The translations under genes were made by a program, and so were the position numbers. Shown here one piece after another: positions 20,668 to 32,321 of a stretch of DNA of 35,853 nucleotides. The notes below the pieces were generated by a model. It saw only the letters and a list, made by a program, of their open reading frames with translations. It made no database searches and was not told the DNA's origin. Origin of the DNA: Lenisia limosa (lineage: Eukaryota > Breviatea); contig LPNZ01010012.1 of the NCBI GenBank assembly GCA_001655205.1, forward strand, positions 1-35,853, in the 5' to 3' direction. Positions within the stretch are counted from its first letter, which is position 1; every line of letters starts with the position of its first letter.

Positions 20668-20982
20668 GATGAACTGGAAGGTATAGGGGTATACTGCACA
20701 AGGATTTCTCAGGTTTCTTTCTTCATTACACAGTTATAATTAATCAGAATACTAAGTTTTACGCATGAAAGGCAGCAAAAGCAAAAAGGCAAAAATAACC
20801 AGGAAGCATAGGTAAATTGGGTCCATCGTCACCCTATTTCCAATATATGTAGATCCATTTTTTCCAAATCATTAAACAAAATTATTAGAAAGGAAAATGG
20901 GCAGAAAACTGTAAAACATCAGAAATATAGGATTGATTATTTGAGTTTGGACCTTCAATGATACAAATTTCTTCGGAATAAG
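20668..20982. promoter_or_regulatory. Divergent intergenic region, probable bidirectional promoter
   Basis: About 315 bases separate the ATG of the membrane-protein gene (-) and the ATG of the Lys/Glu-rich gene (+). A-rich on the plus strand; no specific motif was recognised. Confidence 0.35.
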
Positions 20983-23900
20983 ATGCATAGAACGCGACAA
21001 CCCCGTAGTGGCGATACATATGGACCTAATAATGGATTTGAACCAAGATCATCGAAGAGTACTCATGGATCTAGCCAGGGCAGTCGAGGGCAAAGTCGCC
21101 CAATGTCTCTCTCTGAAGCTGCGGCTTTCACCCCTTCTCAGTCTGCAAACAGAAGAAGATACCACCACAGCACTCCCAGTGCCAATATGTCACCTTCACG
21201 ATACTCCTCTTCGCCACAACAGCAAGAACCAAGCTATGACTATTCGACATACTACGAGTCGGTCTCGCCCGTCCACCAGAACTATGCTTCGTCGGAAGAA
21301 GAAGCCTACCCCAGTTTTCAGCCCCAACGCCATGAGGCACGACCTGAACCGCTCCGTCGAGATGAGTTCGGTGGGTCATCTCGATTTGCCCCCGTCCCCG
21401 ACCATGTCCGAATGATTTCGCCAAGCCGAAGAACCAGGAGCCAGAGGCAATTCGACGACCGCGACCGAGCAATGCCTCCTGTTGCACGTGAGCGTGAAAG
21501 AGAGCGGCCGAGAGAGCGAGATGACAGACAAGTGCGGCAGCAGCCACGTTCGGTAGCCAGACCGGCGCGTCAGTCTGAGATCCGAGGCCAACAGCCCTTG
21601 AGACAATCCAGACCCATTCGACCAAGTAGAAACAGGCCAATCAATAAGCCAAGTGGACCTCCCTATACTTTCAAGGTTTGTCTCATCCAAGTTTTGGAGA
21701 GTTGCATCTGAATTGTTATTTTTCCATTGCACTTTTTTTTTTTCACAGAGAATAATCCTAAAATTGACAAAGGTTAAAGAACTGTAGCAATAATAATAAA
21801 GCTTTCTCTTGGATATTTCTGAATTTTAGTCTGACGGCCAAGCAACAAGGTTCCAAGATTTGGTGTCTTCGAGGGATAGTGTTGTCGAATTATTCCATCA
21901 AGGTTGGTGAAGGATTGATGTTGACAATTTTGGTTTGAAAGGTTAATGAATCTAGCTCTTGCGGACCTCTTTGAAGAATCCAGATGGCCCCGAGACCCTT
22001 TCCCGTGGGTGGATGTTTGATAGATGTCATATTGGTCAAAACTGAGATACTTGTTAAAATGTTATGCGTCCTGTAAGGTTTCATGATATAATATTTATTG
22101 TTTTTCAACAAATACCTTTTTTAGTTTGACAAAAATAATGAATTTGAAGGTAATGATTTTTTTGTAATATAAAAAAATCCTTGTTTCTTGATATCAAATA
22201 CTCTTATCGTATTATGGTTTTATTTACAATAATTCAAACGATTTTCACATGTTACACTTTTAGAAAAAAACAAGTCCAACAAATAATCATCGTTTCATTT
22301 CCAGCTTTTGTTATTGGGATTCAAAGAGAACCTGTGACTGTCAGAAAATGGACATTTTTATTTTGAGTTGTTCTCGATGACGTCCTTTTGAAGCGTAGTT
22401 GACCTTTCAAGGTACCTTCGAGAGAAACTTGGTCTTGGTAAACGAACAGACGAGGAATTGGATCTTGAAATGGCCAATAACGATCTTGCTGATGAAATTG
22501 AAGTTGCCCAATGGAAAGTTGACGAACTTGAAGCCCAGGTTTGTTGAAGAGAAGTTATGATTTATGTTAACTGTAGCTTTTGTGTGTGTTTTTTTTTTCA
22601 TTTTGGTCATAATTGATGGTTATTCCCTGCTCACAGAACAGATTCTTGAGATTGAAAGACAGCGCAACTATGAGCGGTCACAGGTCCAAGACGAAATGGC
22701 CCAGGCTAGGTCTTCTGCCGTATTAGCTGCATTCTCTGGGGAGGTCACTGGAGACCAGGAGACAAACCCTGCCCTCTACGCGAGCGCCAGCGCCATTGCT
22801 GCTGCTCTCGGCTCGGCTGCTCTTTCAGTTCGGAGGGAACCCCGCGCTCGCATGTCGGAGCGGACCTCTCGTCGGCCTGTTGTTGCAACACCGGCCGCGC
22901 CAGCCGCTCCACAGAGAACACCAGAGGAAATTCGAGCCATGTCGGAGCGATTATCCCAAAGACGTCAGAACCCCGAGCCTGTGCGAAGAGTGAGGTGGTT
23001 GTGAATGATTACTTGAAGGAGGGGACGTTGGAGATGGCTTTGTTTGATTCTGTTAACTTGTCAGGGTGCGTCAACTCGTACAACAAGTACTTCAAGACCA
23101 AGTCAAGGGAGAGCTTCAAACCGAACACAGCAAAGGAGCACTCCAGCCAAGGTTTGGTTTGAAAGTGCGGCATCTGTTTCCCTTCAAAAATACTCTTTTA
23201 TTAAGAAAAACGCCAATTAGTCCTTGATCATTCAGTCATCTACAAGATCCTCAGGCACGTCACAAGCCTCAGAAGATGACGTAAGTCGAGATGAGGAAAT
23301 GAAAACGTCTCAGCCAGAGCCGATGTCAAAACACGAACTGGAGTGCTCTACCCAGGGTGAGAAGAGTGATGCTGAGGTTAAGGAAGAAAGCAAAGAGCAA
23401 GGCAAGAGTGATGAAGAAAAGGATGAAGGAAAAATCGAAGAAAAGGATGATAACAGTGAAGTAAAGTCTGAGGAAGAGAAGAAAAAGGAAGAGGAAACAG
23501 AGAACGAGAATACAGTAGAGAAAGAGGTGGGAAAAGAGGAGAAGGTAGAAGAAGAGGAGAATGAAGAGAAGGTAGAAGCTATAGAAGAGAAGAAAACTGA
23601 AGAGCAAGTGACAAAGTCAGATTCAGCAGAGGATTTGGAGAAAAAGAAGGCATTAGCTAAGAGACAAGAAAAAAAAAAAAAAGAAGANNNNNNNNNNNNN
23701 NNNNNNNNNNNNNNNNNNNNNNNNNNNNNNNNNNNNNNNNNNAAAGAAGAAGAAAGGAAGAAGAAGATTGCTGATCAAAAAAGGAAAGAAGAAACAAGGA
23801 AGAAAATTGAGCAAAAGAAAAAGATTGACGATGAAAAGAAGAAAGAAGAAGAGTTGAAGAAGAAGGAAGAGGAGAAGGAAAACAATAAAAAGGATAAGGA

Positions 23901-24987
23901 GAAGAGAGCAGCTTTTGCTGAAAAAAAGAAGAAGGATGAAGAAAAGAAACAGTTGGAAATGGTAGAGAAGAATAAGAAAGAGCAAGAAGAAAAGAAGAAG
24001 AAGGAAGAAGAAGAAAAGAAGATGGAAATGAGAGAAAAGAAGAAAAAGGAGGAGGGAGAGAAAAAGAAGAAGGAAGATGAAAAGAAAGAGGGTGAGGAAG
24101 AGGAAGCAAAAAAGAAAGAGGAAGTTATGAAGGAAGAAGAGGAAAAGAAGAAGCAAGAAGAAAAGAAGAAGGAAGAAGAGAAGAAGAAGGAAGAAGAAAA
24201 GAAGAAAGAAGAAGAAAAGAAGAAGGAAGAAGAGAAGAAGAAGGAGGAAGAAATGAAGAAGGAAGAAGAACCGAAAAAGGAAGAAGAAAAGAAGGAGGAG
24301 GAAGAAGAAAAGAAACAGAAAGAAGAGGAAGAGAAGAAAAAGGCTGAAGATGTAAGCAAAGAGGAAGGAAAGAAGGAAGAAGTAAAGGAGGAAGATAAGC
24401 CTTGTGAAGAAGCTAAATCAGATGAACCCCAATCTCAGCTGAGGTGTGTGAGTCGCAATATAATCTGACAGTTATGATCAAGTTCACAATTTAACACGTG
24501 TAGCGAACAGCCGGCCCCAGTTCGTTCCCATAGTCTTGCCTACATCAACATACCAAATGACTTCGGCGAGCTTCAAGGAGCCACTAAGATGGCTTTGGCG
24601 GCAGGTATGTCCCAGTATTGGTTCTTTTGCTTTTTTATTTTTTTTTTATCATAAAAACTACTACATATTTAAATGATATGATATTATTATCACCAATTCT
24701 ATCGTACTGTGTATTTGATAAATAATATCCACGAACGTTGTTCACCATGCAGCAAACGCGGCTTTGGCTGAAGAAGACCAGGCCCTTTCTGCTGCTTCTC
24801 TGCAAAAAGAGAAAATCTTTCTCCATGTTGGAGGGTTTTTTCGCTGTTTCGAAGAGGTTCTTATTTACGCTTCCAGAAAGGCTTGGCGGCATTCAAACAA
24901 ATGCGCACAGATGGGGCTCCTGATACCCAGGTTAACTTTGTGAAAGGACAACTTGGCATTGTCCATGCTAAGTGGGAGCTTGGTTAA
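20983..24987 (+). CDS. Large disordered/coiled-coil protein with Lys/Glu-rich repeat tract
   Basis: Nine exons join in phase: 20983-21675, 21830-21902, 22399-22538, 22642-22989, 23065-23151, 23236-24443, 24504-24604, 24753-24826 and 24877-24987, about 940 residues. The N-terminal 230 residues are disordered, rich in Ser, Arg, Gln and Pro (MHRTRQPRSGDTYGPNNGF, RERERERPRERDDRQVRQQP). A short coiled coil follows (YLREKLGLGKRTDEELDLEM, EIEVAQWKVDELEAQILEIE), then Ala/Arg/Ser-rich sequence. The sixth exon is dominated by E/K repeats such as KKKEEEKKKEEE. The C-terminus is different and folded-looking: AYINIPNDFGELQGATKMAL, AALAEEDQALSAASLQKEK, GLAAFKQMRTDGAPDTQVNF, VKGQLGIVHAKWELG. The composition recalls microtubule- or actin-binding proteins of the MAP7/caldesmon type, but that may only reflect low complexity. 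The gene could continue past 24987 into the gap. Confidence 0.65.
23340..24400 (+). repeat. Purine-rich microsatellite-like tract coding for Lys/Glu repeats
   Basis: Over about 1 kb the plus strand is almost pure purine, built of GAAGAAGAAAAGAAG-type units, densest at 24140-24300 with a 12-18 base period (EEKKKEEEKKK). It is translated in frame within a single exon. The complementary strand shows long open frames of Phe/Leu/Ser, which are artefacts of the composition. A 55-base N gap (23688-23742) interrupts it after an A14 run; the flanks keep the same frame if the gap length is right. Confidence 0.85.
23688..23742. other. Assembly gap (N) inside the Lys/Glu tract
   Basis: Fifty-five N within the purine-rich exon; the repeats on both sides make the true length uncertain. 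Confidence 0.98.
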
Positions 24988-25003
24988 TGTTTTTTTTTTT
25001 TTT

Positions 25004-25049
25004 NNNNNNNNNNNNNNNNNNNNNNNNNNNNNNNNNNNNNNNNNNNNNN
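25004..25049. other. Assembly gap (N)
   Basis: Forty-six N after a T13 run, just past the proposed stop of the Lys/Glu-rich gene. Confidence 0.98.
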
Positions 25050-25384
25050 AGTTTGATGAAATTGGGGGGGCTTAAGTTTTCTTTTGTCTTGGTATCATAT
25101 TTTATTTGTAAAAAAATCTTTCTTTTTTCTTAACTAGTAATTATTTGCTGTAATGTATATTCGTACTATGTATTCACAGGGATTTCTGCATGTCTTCAAA
25201 CAGGTTAAGGGATACACAAATTTCACGTAAATTTACGTAAAAATAAATTGAAAATAATTTACGTTTTTTAAGTACATACTCAAGAGGATTAACAATTTGT
25301 AAATGTACATAATAAACCCAAATGCGAACTGTTAAATTCGTGTACCCGAACGATCCCTAAGGCTACAAATAAAAGAAGGATGTA
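25050..25384. other. Convergent intergenic region
   Basis: About 335 AT-rich bases between the Lys/Glu-rich gene (+) and the Erv46-like gene (-). It contains the short repeated phrase AATTTACGTAAA near 25230-25260. No gene seen. Confidence 0.4.
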
Positions 25385-27884
25385 TTAGAATTGTTTACCC
25401 AGGTCGATCTTCGCACGCAAGCTGTTGATACTATAGAAGACAAAGCTGTCCAAAATACCCATGACAGCAAAAACTCCTCCAAGAATTGCGAAAAGTTCTA
25501 AAAGGTGAAAATGAAAACAGTACATCAAGCACTATGACTGCAAGGGCATGAGTTAGAAATTCCTCCAGCAAACCAGTGATGAAGTGAAGGAAGGAGCGAG
25601 AGGTTTCTACCATTGTCACCTTATAAGGCGCAAGGTCATAGACAAAGAAAACGCCTGGGTGATGAATGCGATCAAGTCTGTCACATTTATATATGATATG
25701 CTCTGATATAATAAACTATATGCATATCATATGGCATTCCTTTCTATTGTTCAGCTACCTTCAGTCCATCAATCAGGAAGAATTCGCAGAAGCCCTACCA
25801 GGAAGTGAATTTCCTTGAGTTTTGACAGAAGAGGAAGTGTAGGAGTATTGGTTGGTTTCAATGACATCTCGACGGCCACTGGGATTTATGAAAAAGGCAA
25901 CAAAAAAAACAATCTCTCTCATGACGATATTAGTGGAAGAGAGAAGATATAGAGTGGACAATATATGTAGCTCCCCACAAACTGATGATACTCAGTCGGA
26001 ACAACCTTTAAGAAGTATTTGTACATCATGTTGCCTAGGGAGTGAGGAGCAGTTTATATCTTTCCGAATCAAAACCAACGTCCAATACCATACCAGTTGG
26101 AGAAGACACCTTATGGTTATCCAGAGGGTACTCTTGGTTCGGGTACTCCTTGCCGAAGGAAAGATGGTCAATGGTATGTGTGAAGTTGAAGACTGAGTGG
26201 TCAGTGCTGTTAAAACGCAGAAAAAAAAAGAAGAAAAAAAACTCAGTGAATATCGTAGCAGGCCTATTTCTTTCCACTCCATGGAAAGTTGTCAGGTGCC
26301 GAGAGATATTTTGATTGGCTTTATCACATATAATATGTGGAAATGCGGGAAAAATAAAACATGTGAATGCTCGTCGCCATCCACAACATCACGCTTCAAA
26401 GCTATTGGATTATAATTAGCTTCCTTTCAGTCCCAAAAAGAATTTCTCAATAAATCCTTGATAAATATTGATATTTTACCGGTCTTTTTAGACCGTACGG
26501 AAGCACTAATTATAGAATTTTAATTCAAAAACAATACTATTAGTGTCAATTTTTGCCTCGAAAAGACTCATACCTTCACCGTGGAACATGCTCATGTCAT
26601 GAGTGTGCCCGCGTCCAGACATGAAGGACTTTCCAGGGGCAATGTGGAAGGTACCTTGGACTTTATTCACCTGGGAAGCGAGTGAATATTGAATCTCATA
26701 AATTACAAACAGACCCAGAGTATGACTATAACGGACGAGGTGGGGGGGGGGGGGNNNNNNNNNNNNNNNNNNNNNNNNNNNNNNNNNNNNNNNNNNNNNN
26801 NNNNNNNNNNNNNNNNNNNNNNNNNNNNNNNNNNNNNNNNNNNNNNNNNNNNGACATGATTGCAGTGCTGAGTCCAAGAAAAACAAACCTCAAAGAAGCC
26901 ATAAAGATGGCAGCCCTCATGACGATGACGCTCCATATCAGGTGAATAGCCATCATCACTATAAAAGTAATAGAGGACAATATACTATCAACAATCCACA
27001 TTGCTATCACGCCATACCTGCACTGTTCAATGCTGGTTCCGAGGGTGAAGGCCCATCCTTTCCTGCGGTAGGCGGCACGCACCTCATTACACGTGTTGCA
27101 GCACTCATTATCATCCATTTCCGCTCCGTAGCAACTAAAAAGTAAAAGAGTCTTGATAGTGAAACAATAATTCAAGGGCTACCCCCCCCCCCACGATCCA
27201 CAATAGGCACCAGGCTTGGGGATGGGGGCGCCTCCTGGGGCCTTTCCCTCAGTTTCTGACTCCTTATTCATGTCGTCAAAGAGCTTTTGGGTGTACAGCT
27301 CTTGAGGGTAAGCAGAAGCTCACAATACGGAATAAAACGAAAAAGATTCACCCCTCCCCCGCACCAGAGTTGACAACGGCAGCGCCAAGGGGACGGCCAC
27401 GACGGTCAAGGCGACGACGATAGATGGAGTGGAACACGTCCATCTGGGTCTCTCCAGTCACATCCATCGCGTCAATGGAAAGATCTATTTTAATTACATT
27501 GTCAAAGAAAAAGCCGGTGCTTACAGACACAAGGAACTTTGGGGAAAATCATATTCATATTGATACGAACAGTCTGGTTTCCTGATCCAACGTCGACATC
27601 AATGGATTTCTTGACGATAGGTTGCATAAAGAGATAGAACTCTCCAAAAAACAGGTAAGTCATGAAGAGAAAGGCACATACAGAGACTAAAATGGTTAAA
27701 GCATTTCCAAGAAAGAGGACCCAGGTTATTACCTTTCCTGAATTAAATGCCTCCATCCCTCTTACCAACTGCCCCACTGAAGGTCTTCTCTTTGAAGTCT
27801 TCCAAAGTTTTGGGGAAAAGATCAATCTGTATAATAAGCTGTGGTTGTGCAATATTTTGATATTACCTGGCTAAGGAGCCCCAT
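25385..27884 (-). CDS. ERV46: ER-Golgi cargo receptor Erv46/ERGIC3
   Basis: Erv46 forms a complex with Erv41 that cycles between ER and Golgi in COPII/COPI vesicles and retrieves ER proteins. The minus strand starts MGLLSQ (27884, GTAATA donor) and continues IDLFPKTLEDFKEKTFSGAV, then the first membrane span VSVCAFLFMTYLFFGEFYLF. The lumenal domain has INMNMIFPKVPC-VYLSIDAMDVTGE, YGAEMDDNECCNTCNEVRAA, YRRKGWAFTLGTSIEQC, HRHEGCHLYGFFEV, NKVQGTFHIAPGKSF, FNFTHTIDHLSFGKEYPN and MMYKYFLKVVPTEYHQ. Near the end are HPGVFFVYDLAPYKVTMVE, FLHFITGLLE and the second span FAILGGVFAVMGILDSFVFY, then SINSLRAKIDLGKQF and TAA at 25385-25387. The CC-x-x-C-x-x-V-x-x-AY(R)R-GWAF block is diagnostic of the family. 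A gap removes a few residues after GFFEV, and a few exon edges were not resolved. Confidence 0.92.
26755..26852. other. Assembly gap (N) in the Erv46-like gene
   Basis: Ninety-eight N after a G12 run, located in the intron between the GFFEV and NKVQGTF exons on the minus strand, so little coding sequence is lost. Confidence 0.97.
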
Positions 27885-28537
27885 TGTACACAACACTTCA
27901 GCGTTAAAGCCAATCTGCAGGATTCACTAAATTGAAATGATTCCAAATGACTATTTCTGCCTGAAAAAAATGCTATATAGTTATATTATATATCCTATTC
28001 ACACAATGCGTACAAAACGAAAACGAGGCAACGCAGCAACAACGGCGGGTCTAACTCCGATTTCAACCAAGAGGTGGACCCGGCGGCGGATCAGGAACAT
28101 GGAAAATGATGGGATAGTATACAGTGGGGGTCCGACCATCATCCAAGCTATCTTTTCATATATTTCTCCAATTCTCAAAAAAATACACTATTCAATTATT
28201 GGCAGTTAATTGGCAGTTCATGGTGCTTCAGGGAGTCAGGGAGAACAGACTTTTTCCGACCCCTGACCGAGGAGGTACTTGAAATGTCCACAGTTTTTCA
28301 AACCGTGGAGATCTTGTAACGATCCCTGGCGATCCTAAAAATCACTCAACAATCTACAATCCTGATACAATCAACATACATACACAAAATCAATACAAAA
28401 TTACAAATCTAAAGATATTACAATACACCACATTGCACTCCAATTGCACTCTATGTTATTCAATGATGCATCTAGGATAAATATAAGATAACTCCAGGAT
28501 GCTCTGTATCTGAATATTGCATATTACATTGTCATCA
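27885..28537. other. Intergenic region between tandem minus-strand genes
   Basis: About 650 bases upstream of the Erv46-like start and downstream of the DUF4211-like gene. It should hold the Erv46 promoter and the 3' UTR of the neighbour. TATATAGTTATATTATATATCC near 27972 is a candidate TATA-like block. A short direct repeat TTGGCAGTT(A/C) lies at about 28199-28219. A 90-codon plus-strand open frame here (27937-28209, basic) has no coding features I trust. Confidence 0.4.
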
Positions 28538-31500
28538 TTAATACTGAGTCAGCTTTTGAAAATCCATTGAAACCAGCAACATCTCCACAACATCGCCAGA
28601 ATACTCAGGCTACAAAGAAAAGAAAACACCTATCAAATCATCATTGCATGCATTAAGTTTCAACAATAAGGGCATGTCTGATTTGCGAGATTTCGAACAG
28701 AATGTCATCCACTTTCTTGAACTGTGAAAAGGGGTCTCAAACTAACCTCTTGAGAATAGTTATTTGCCCATTCCACAGCAACATCAAATGGTGCCTTCTT
28801 CCTGTTCTTCTTCTTCTAGTACGTCAGCCACATTCCGATTAGAAATAACCTCAATATATCACAGTACTCCCATACCTGTATTTTGTTATAACAGTCATCA
28901 GACATCTACAAGGTAAGATATTTTGACCTCTCAGGCAAAACCAACAAAATAATGCAAACCTGCATGAGAAGACGAGCTGGTAAATGCATACCACCACGGG
29001 CAACAAGAACACGTCGGAGGCAGTGAGGGGACAATTGGATATACTGTGGTGTCACTATTTTCCAGATCATGTCAAATAATACAGTCTTTCAGGATGTATT
29101 TAGAACAGAACACCCTTCACCCACTCACTCTACCGGTAATTCCATCAGTTACCCAGAGGGAACAAAGTTGGCCACAGTTTCGAACACAAGCAGCACATCG
29201 ATCATCTTCACACTCGGAAAATTCCTGAATGATTGTGAGAAAAGTCTGACAAAAGTAAATATCTTCGCTTACCTCTGTGTAGGGGCCATCAAGAGGGTAT
29301 CGTTTCACAACTTCCTAATATAATAAGACAACTTTGAAAGGATCAAGTCACAGTCATAAAATCGAAAAAAAAGGGCAGACCAAAAACTCGGGTCTCCATC
29401 TTCCCATGGCTTTAGAGCTGAGAGAGCTGATTTCCCATTTATTGCCTTCCACCCAGGCTGATAAATCGAATTCCTCTGTGTCACTCTTCTCGACGCCAAG
29501 TTCGTAATCCGCTTGCTCCATAAGTGCCGAGAGGCCTTGGTACTCCCCTTCCTAAAAATAGGTAACACTTGGCTGTCGGTACCTGTATCTTCTTTTTGGC
29601 TGGCTTCTTTTTCCACCATTCTTGCGGGTTGCCTTCTTTTTCATCGTTGGATTTATATTTTTCTTTTGACTTCCTCTAAATAAATTAAACTACCAAAGGT
29701 CATGGTTTTGGGAATCTTCCCTCCCACCATCACGATTTCGTCATCACTACTTTCACTATCAAGAGAAATCAAAGCGGAGGGCTGAGCCGCTTTCAGTTCC
29801 TTTCCTCCACTTTGATTCTTGAGATCTTGTCTTTTCTTCTTCTTCAAGCCATACTCATCATCAGACTCGTGGTCGCTGACTTCGCCATCAGATGACTCAT
29901 CGCTGTCACTTTCAACAACTCGTTTATTTTTCTTTGGGGTGGGAGGTGCTGGTTCTTCTAAACGGTGACAGTAATATGAAATATTGATACATCCCTTTAT
30001 AATATGGTGTGTGTGTTTATTGCATTTTTATGGCATTGTTTTAGAAAAAAATCAAACCATCTTCATCATTTATTGAATTCTGCTTCGTCTTACGTGCGGA
30101 TTTACTTGATTTAGGAGTGGTTTCTTCATCTGTCCAGATTAATATGATATGTACTAAGTGTAAAAAAGAAGTGTTGAAAACAGAACCATTTCAATTTTGT
30201 TTCTGTTGAAACAAAATATCTCACCTTCAGAAGACTCATAGTCGTCATCAACGATGAATACAGAATCATCATTTGAGTCAAAAGCCGCAGTAGGCTCTTC
30301 TGGCGTATAATATTCATCATACATATCCAAAAGGTCTTGAGAGAGACTCTGTTCAAGCTTGTCCTCACCCTCTACACTATTAGTGAACCAGAATATCAGC
30401 GGATCTAAACACATTTTTTGGTGATAAAAAGCCAAAAATCGAAAATTGGCACATTTAAAATTTATATTTACTAATAAATATCATAAATACTATAGTATAC
30501 ATGTAATATATCGTATGTATAACATATACTCTAGATGCATATGATATGTAATTACAACTTCGTTTCTGACAATTAACTAATTGTGTGGTACCCACAGACC
30601 GGTCCACTGCACAGTTGCTTCCAAAACAGCATCAATAAGAAAAGGACCTTCAGGTTTACGGATGATAGGTGGCTCTAATTCATAAAACAACCTCAAAGGT
30701 AGATTGGGTTCGCAAACCTTTATGTAGCATTTTCTTTAATCCTTTAGGTGCAATTCTTTTCCACGAGGATAATGTCTCTTCTTGGTTTATATGGAAACTA
30801 TACCAAATTAAAATGTGAAATTGTCATAAAGAAGATATCATATTTAATGATCATATCATGTGGTCTCTTGTTACTCCCTCAATATATCAAATAGTATATA
30901 GTATCTGGTTTCGGATAAAAATAACACATGAGAGAAATCGAGAAGAGTTTGTCGAATTATGTCTTTTTATCAGTCCGCAGGAAATCACAACTTATGATTG
31001 ATATGATTGGTATATTATATAATTCGAACATAAAGAAAATATGAGACCTGCTTGTCTGGATCTATTGTATATAGTACAAATATATGATATATATTATTTA
31101 CATATCATATATATATTATATATCATAAGTAAATAGCATCATGAACTATGATATGGGTGGTATTTAATTAAGAATTGTAATCTAAAAATACCAAGGAACA
31201 AGTTTTTTTTTTTCACTAGTAAAGTAATTCAATGATTTTGGGTCCTCATTAACCTTATATATTTCCAACCTTCTTTGCATGTACTCTTCCATGGTGAAGA
31301 CCTTAGAGACACCAATTAATCCAGAAGGAATCCAAGCTCTTTTTTTTCTGAATAAAAATAAAATCTGTCACAATACCACATTACTTTTGATAATAAAAAT
31401 GAATGGGAGTAATGGGAAAGAGATTACAAACTCACGATTTCTTACGGCCACCTTCATTTTCAATTCTTGAATGTTCCTCAGCCTCCTGGTAATTACCAAG

Positions 31501-32321
31501 AACTAAATCATAGTCCTCTTCATGTTCCTAAATTGTAAACCTTTAAGAATAAGAAGAGAAAGGCAATTCAAAAAAAAACGGAAATGTCACTGCAAGATAA
31601 ACATACCATTTTCACGCCAATTACTCGAGGGTTCAAACGGGGTCCAAGGAGGCCTGAAAAGGTAAAGAATGGATGAAAAATTAAAGGTTAAATAAAATAA
31701 TTTCGTTTCATTTACCGCATGTTCTACGCACATTGCTTCCATTTTTCCTCAATATCAACATTTCACACTACGGATATTAAAGGCTCGTCCCTTTCAAGGG
31801 CCTCAATAGTTTCAGAACAAAGAATTGAGGATATGGGTACACAGATCACAGAAGTAAATCAACGTGTGTGTGTGAGCAACATGCTATCAGTTTGATACAG
31901 GATAAAAGGATATAATACACACAAAATGCGCGTACTGAGAGGCTTTGCATAATCCACTTATTGACGCGTCCAAAACCATTCCAATTAGAGTTGTGAAAAC
32001 CTCTCACCATCATCATTTTCACTTGATGAATCGTTCCCACTGAAATCCATGCGTACAACAGGTTTACCAACTGTGAGTCCTAAAAGGCATTTAGATTGGT
32101 AGGGATGAATAGAAATATGCCAAACGTTTGATAAGGAATGGAAGGAAACATCCCTCCAAACCTCCAGATGTATGAAGTGGGTCAATACTCAAATGCCTTG
32201 CGTCAATTCTTTGCTGCTTGGGCTTTCGTTTGAATTGCTGTCTCAGTCTCTTCTTAACAGGGGGGTTCTTTTTTTGTTGTTCTCGCGAGGTTGGAAAGAA
32301 GTCACACATTCGCCGCTGCAT
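28538..32321 (-). CDS. Nuclear protein with N-terminal PIP-box, acidic tracts and DUF4211-like C-terminal region
   Basis: The start at 32321 gives MQRRMCDFFPTSREQQKK: QRRMCDFF fits the PCNA-binding PIP-box Q-x-x-(M/L/I)-x-x-(F/Y)-(F/Y) exactly. A very basic stretch follows (RLRQQFKRKPKQQR). Middle exons read KPVVRMDFSGNDSSSENDD, LLGPRLNPRVIGVKM, YDLVLGNYQEAEEHSRIENE, WIPSGLIGVSKVFTMEEYMQ, PLRLFYELEPPIIRKPEGPF and FIVDDDYESSE. An acidic/basic nuclear-type tract (PPTPKKNKRVVESDSDESSD) and ALISLDSESSDDEIVMVGG, a SUMO-interaction-like segment, come next. The C-terminal region has ADYELGVEKSDTEEFDLSAW, SSLSSKAMGRWRPEFLEVVK and a cysteine cluster CEDDRCAACVRNCGQLC, then LSPHCLRRVLVARGGMHLP, ending SMDFQKLTQY with TAA 28538-28540. 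The W-x-(P/E)-F near C-x-x-C order resembles DUF4211. Splitting into two genes cannot be excluded. Confidence 0.55.
31080..31140. repeat. AT-rich nested inverted repeats in an intron
   Basis: TATTTACATATCATATATA (31095-31113) pairs with TATATATCATAAGTAAATA (31117-31135) with two mismatches. An overlapping palindrome, TATATGATAT...ATATCATATA, spans 31081-31111. In an intron of the DUF4211-like gene, so it could form a stem-loop in the pre-mRNA or a cruciform. Confidence 0.65.

Noticed and set aside
21128-21640. 170-codon minus-strand open frame
   Set aside because: Antisense to the first exon of the Lys/Glu-rich gene; openness follows from Ser/Arg/Pro-rich coding on the plus strand.
23326-24359. 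Several long minus-strand Phe/Leu/Ser frames, resembling membrane proteins
   Set aside because: They are complements of the purine-only Lys/Glu tract and arise from composition alone.
27937-28209. 90-codon basic plus-strand open frame
   Set aside because: No splice partners, no recognisable motif, and located where the Erv46 promoter should be.
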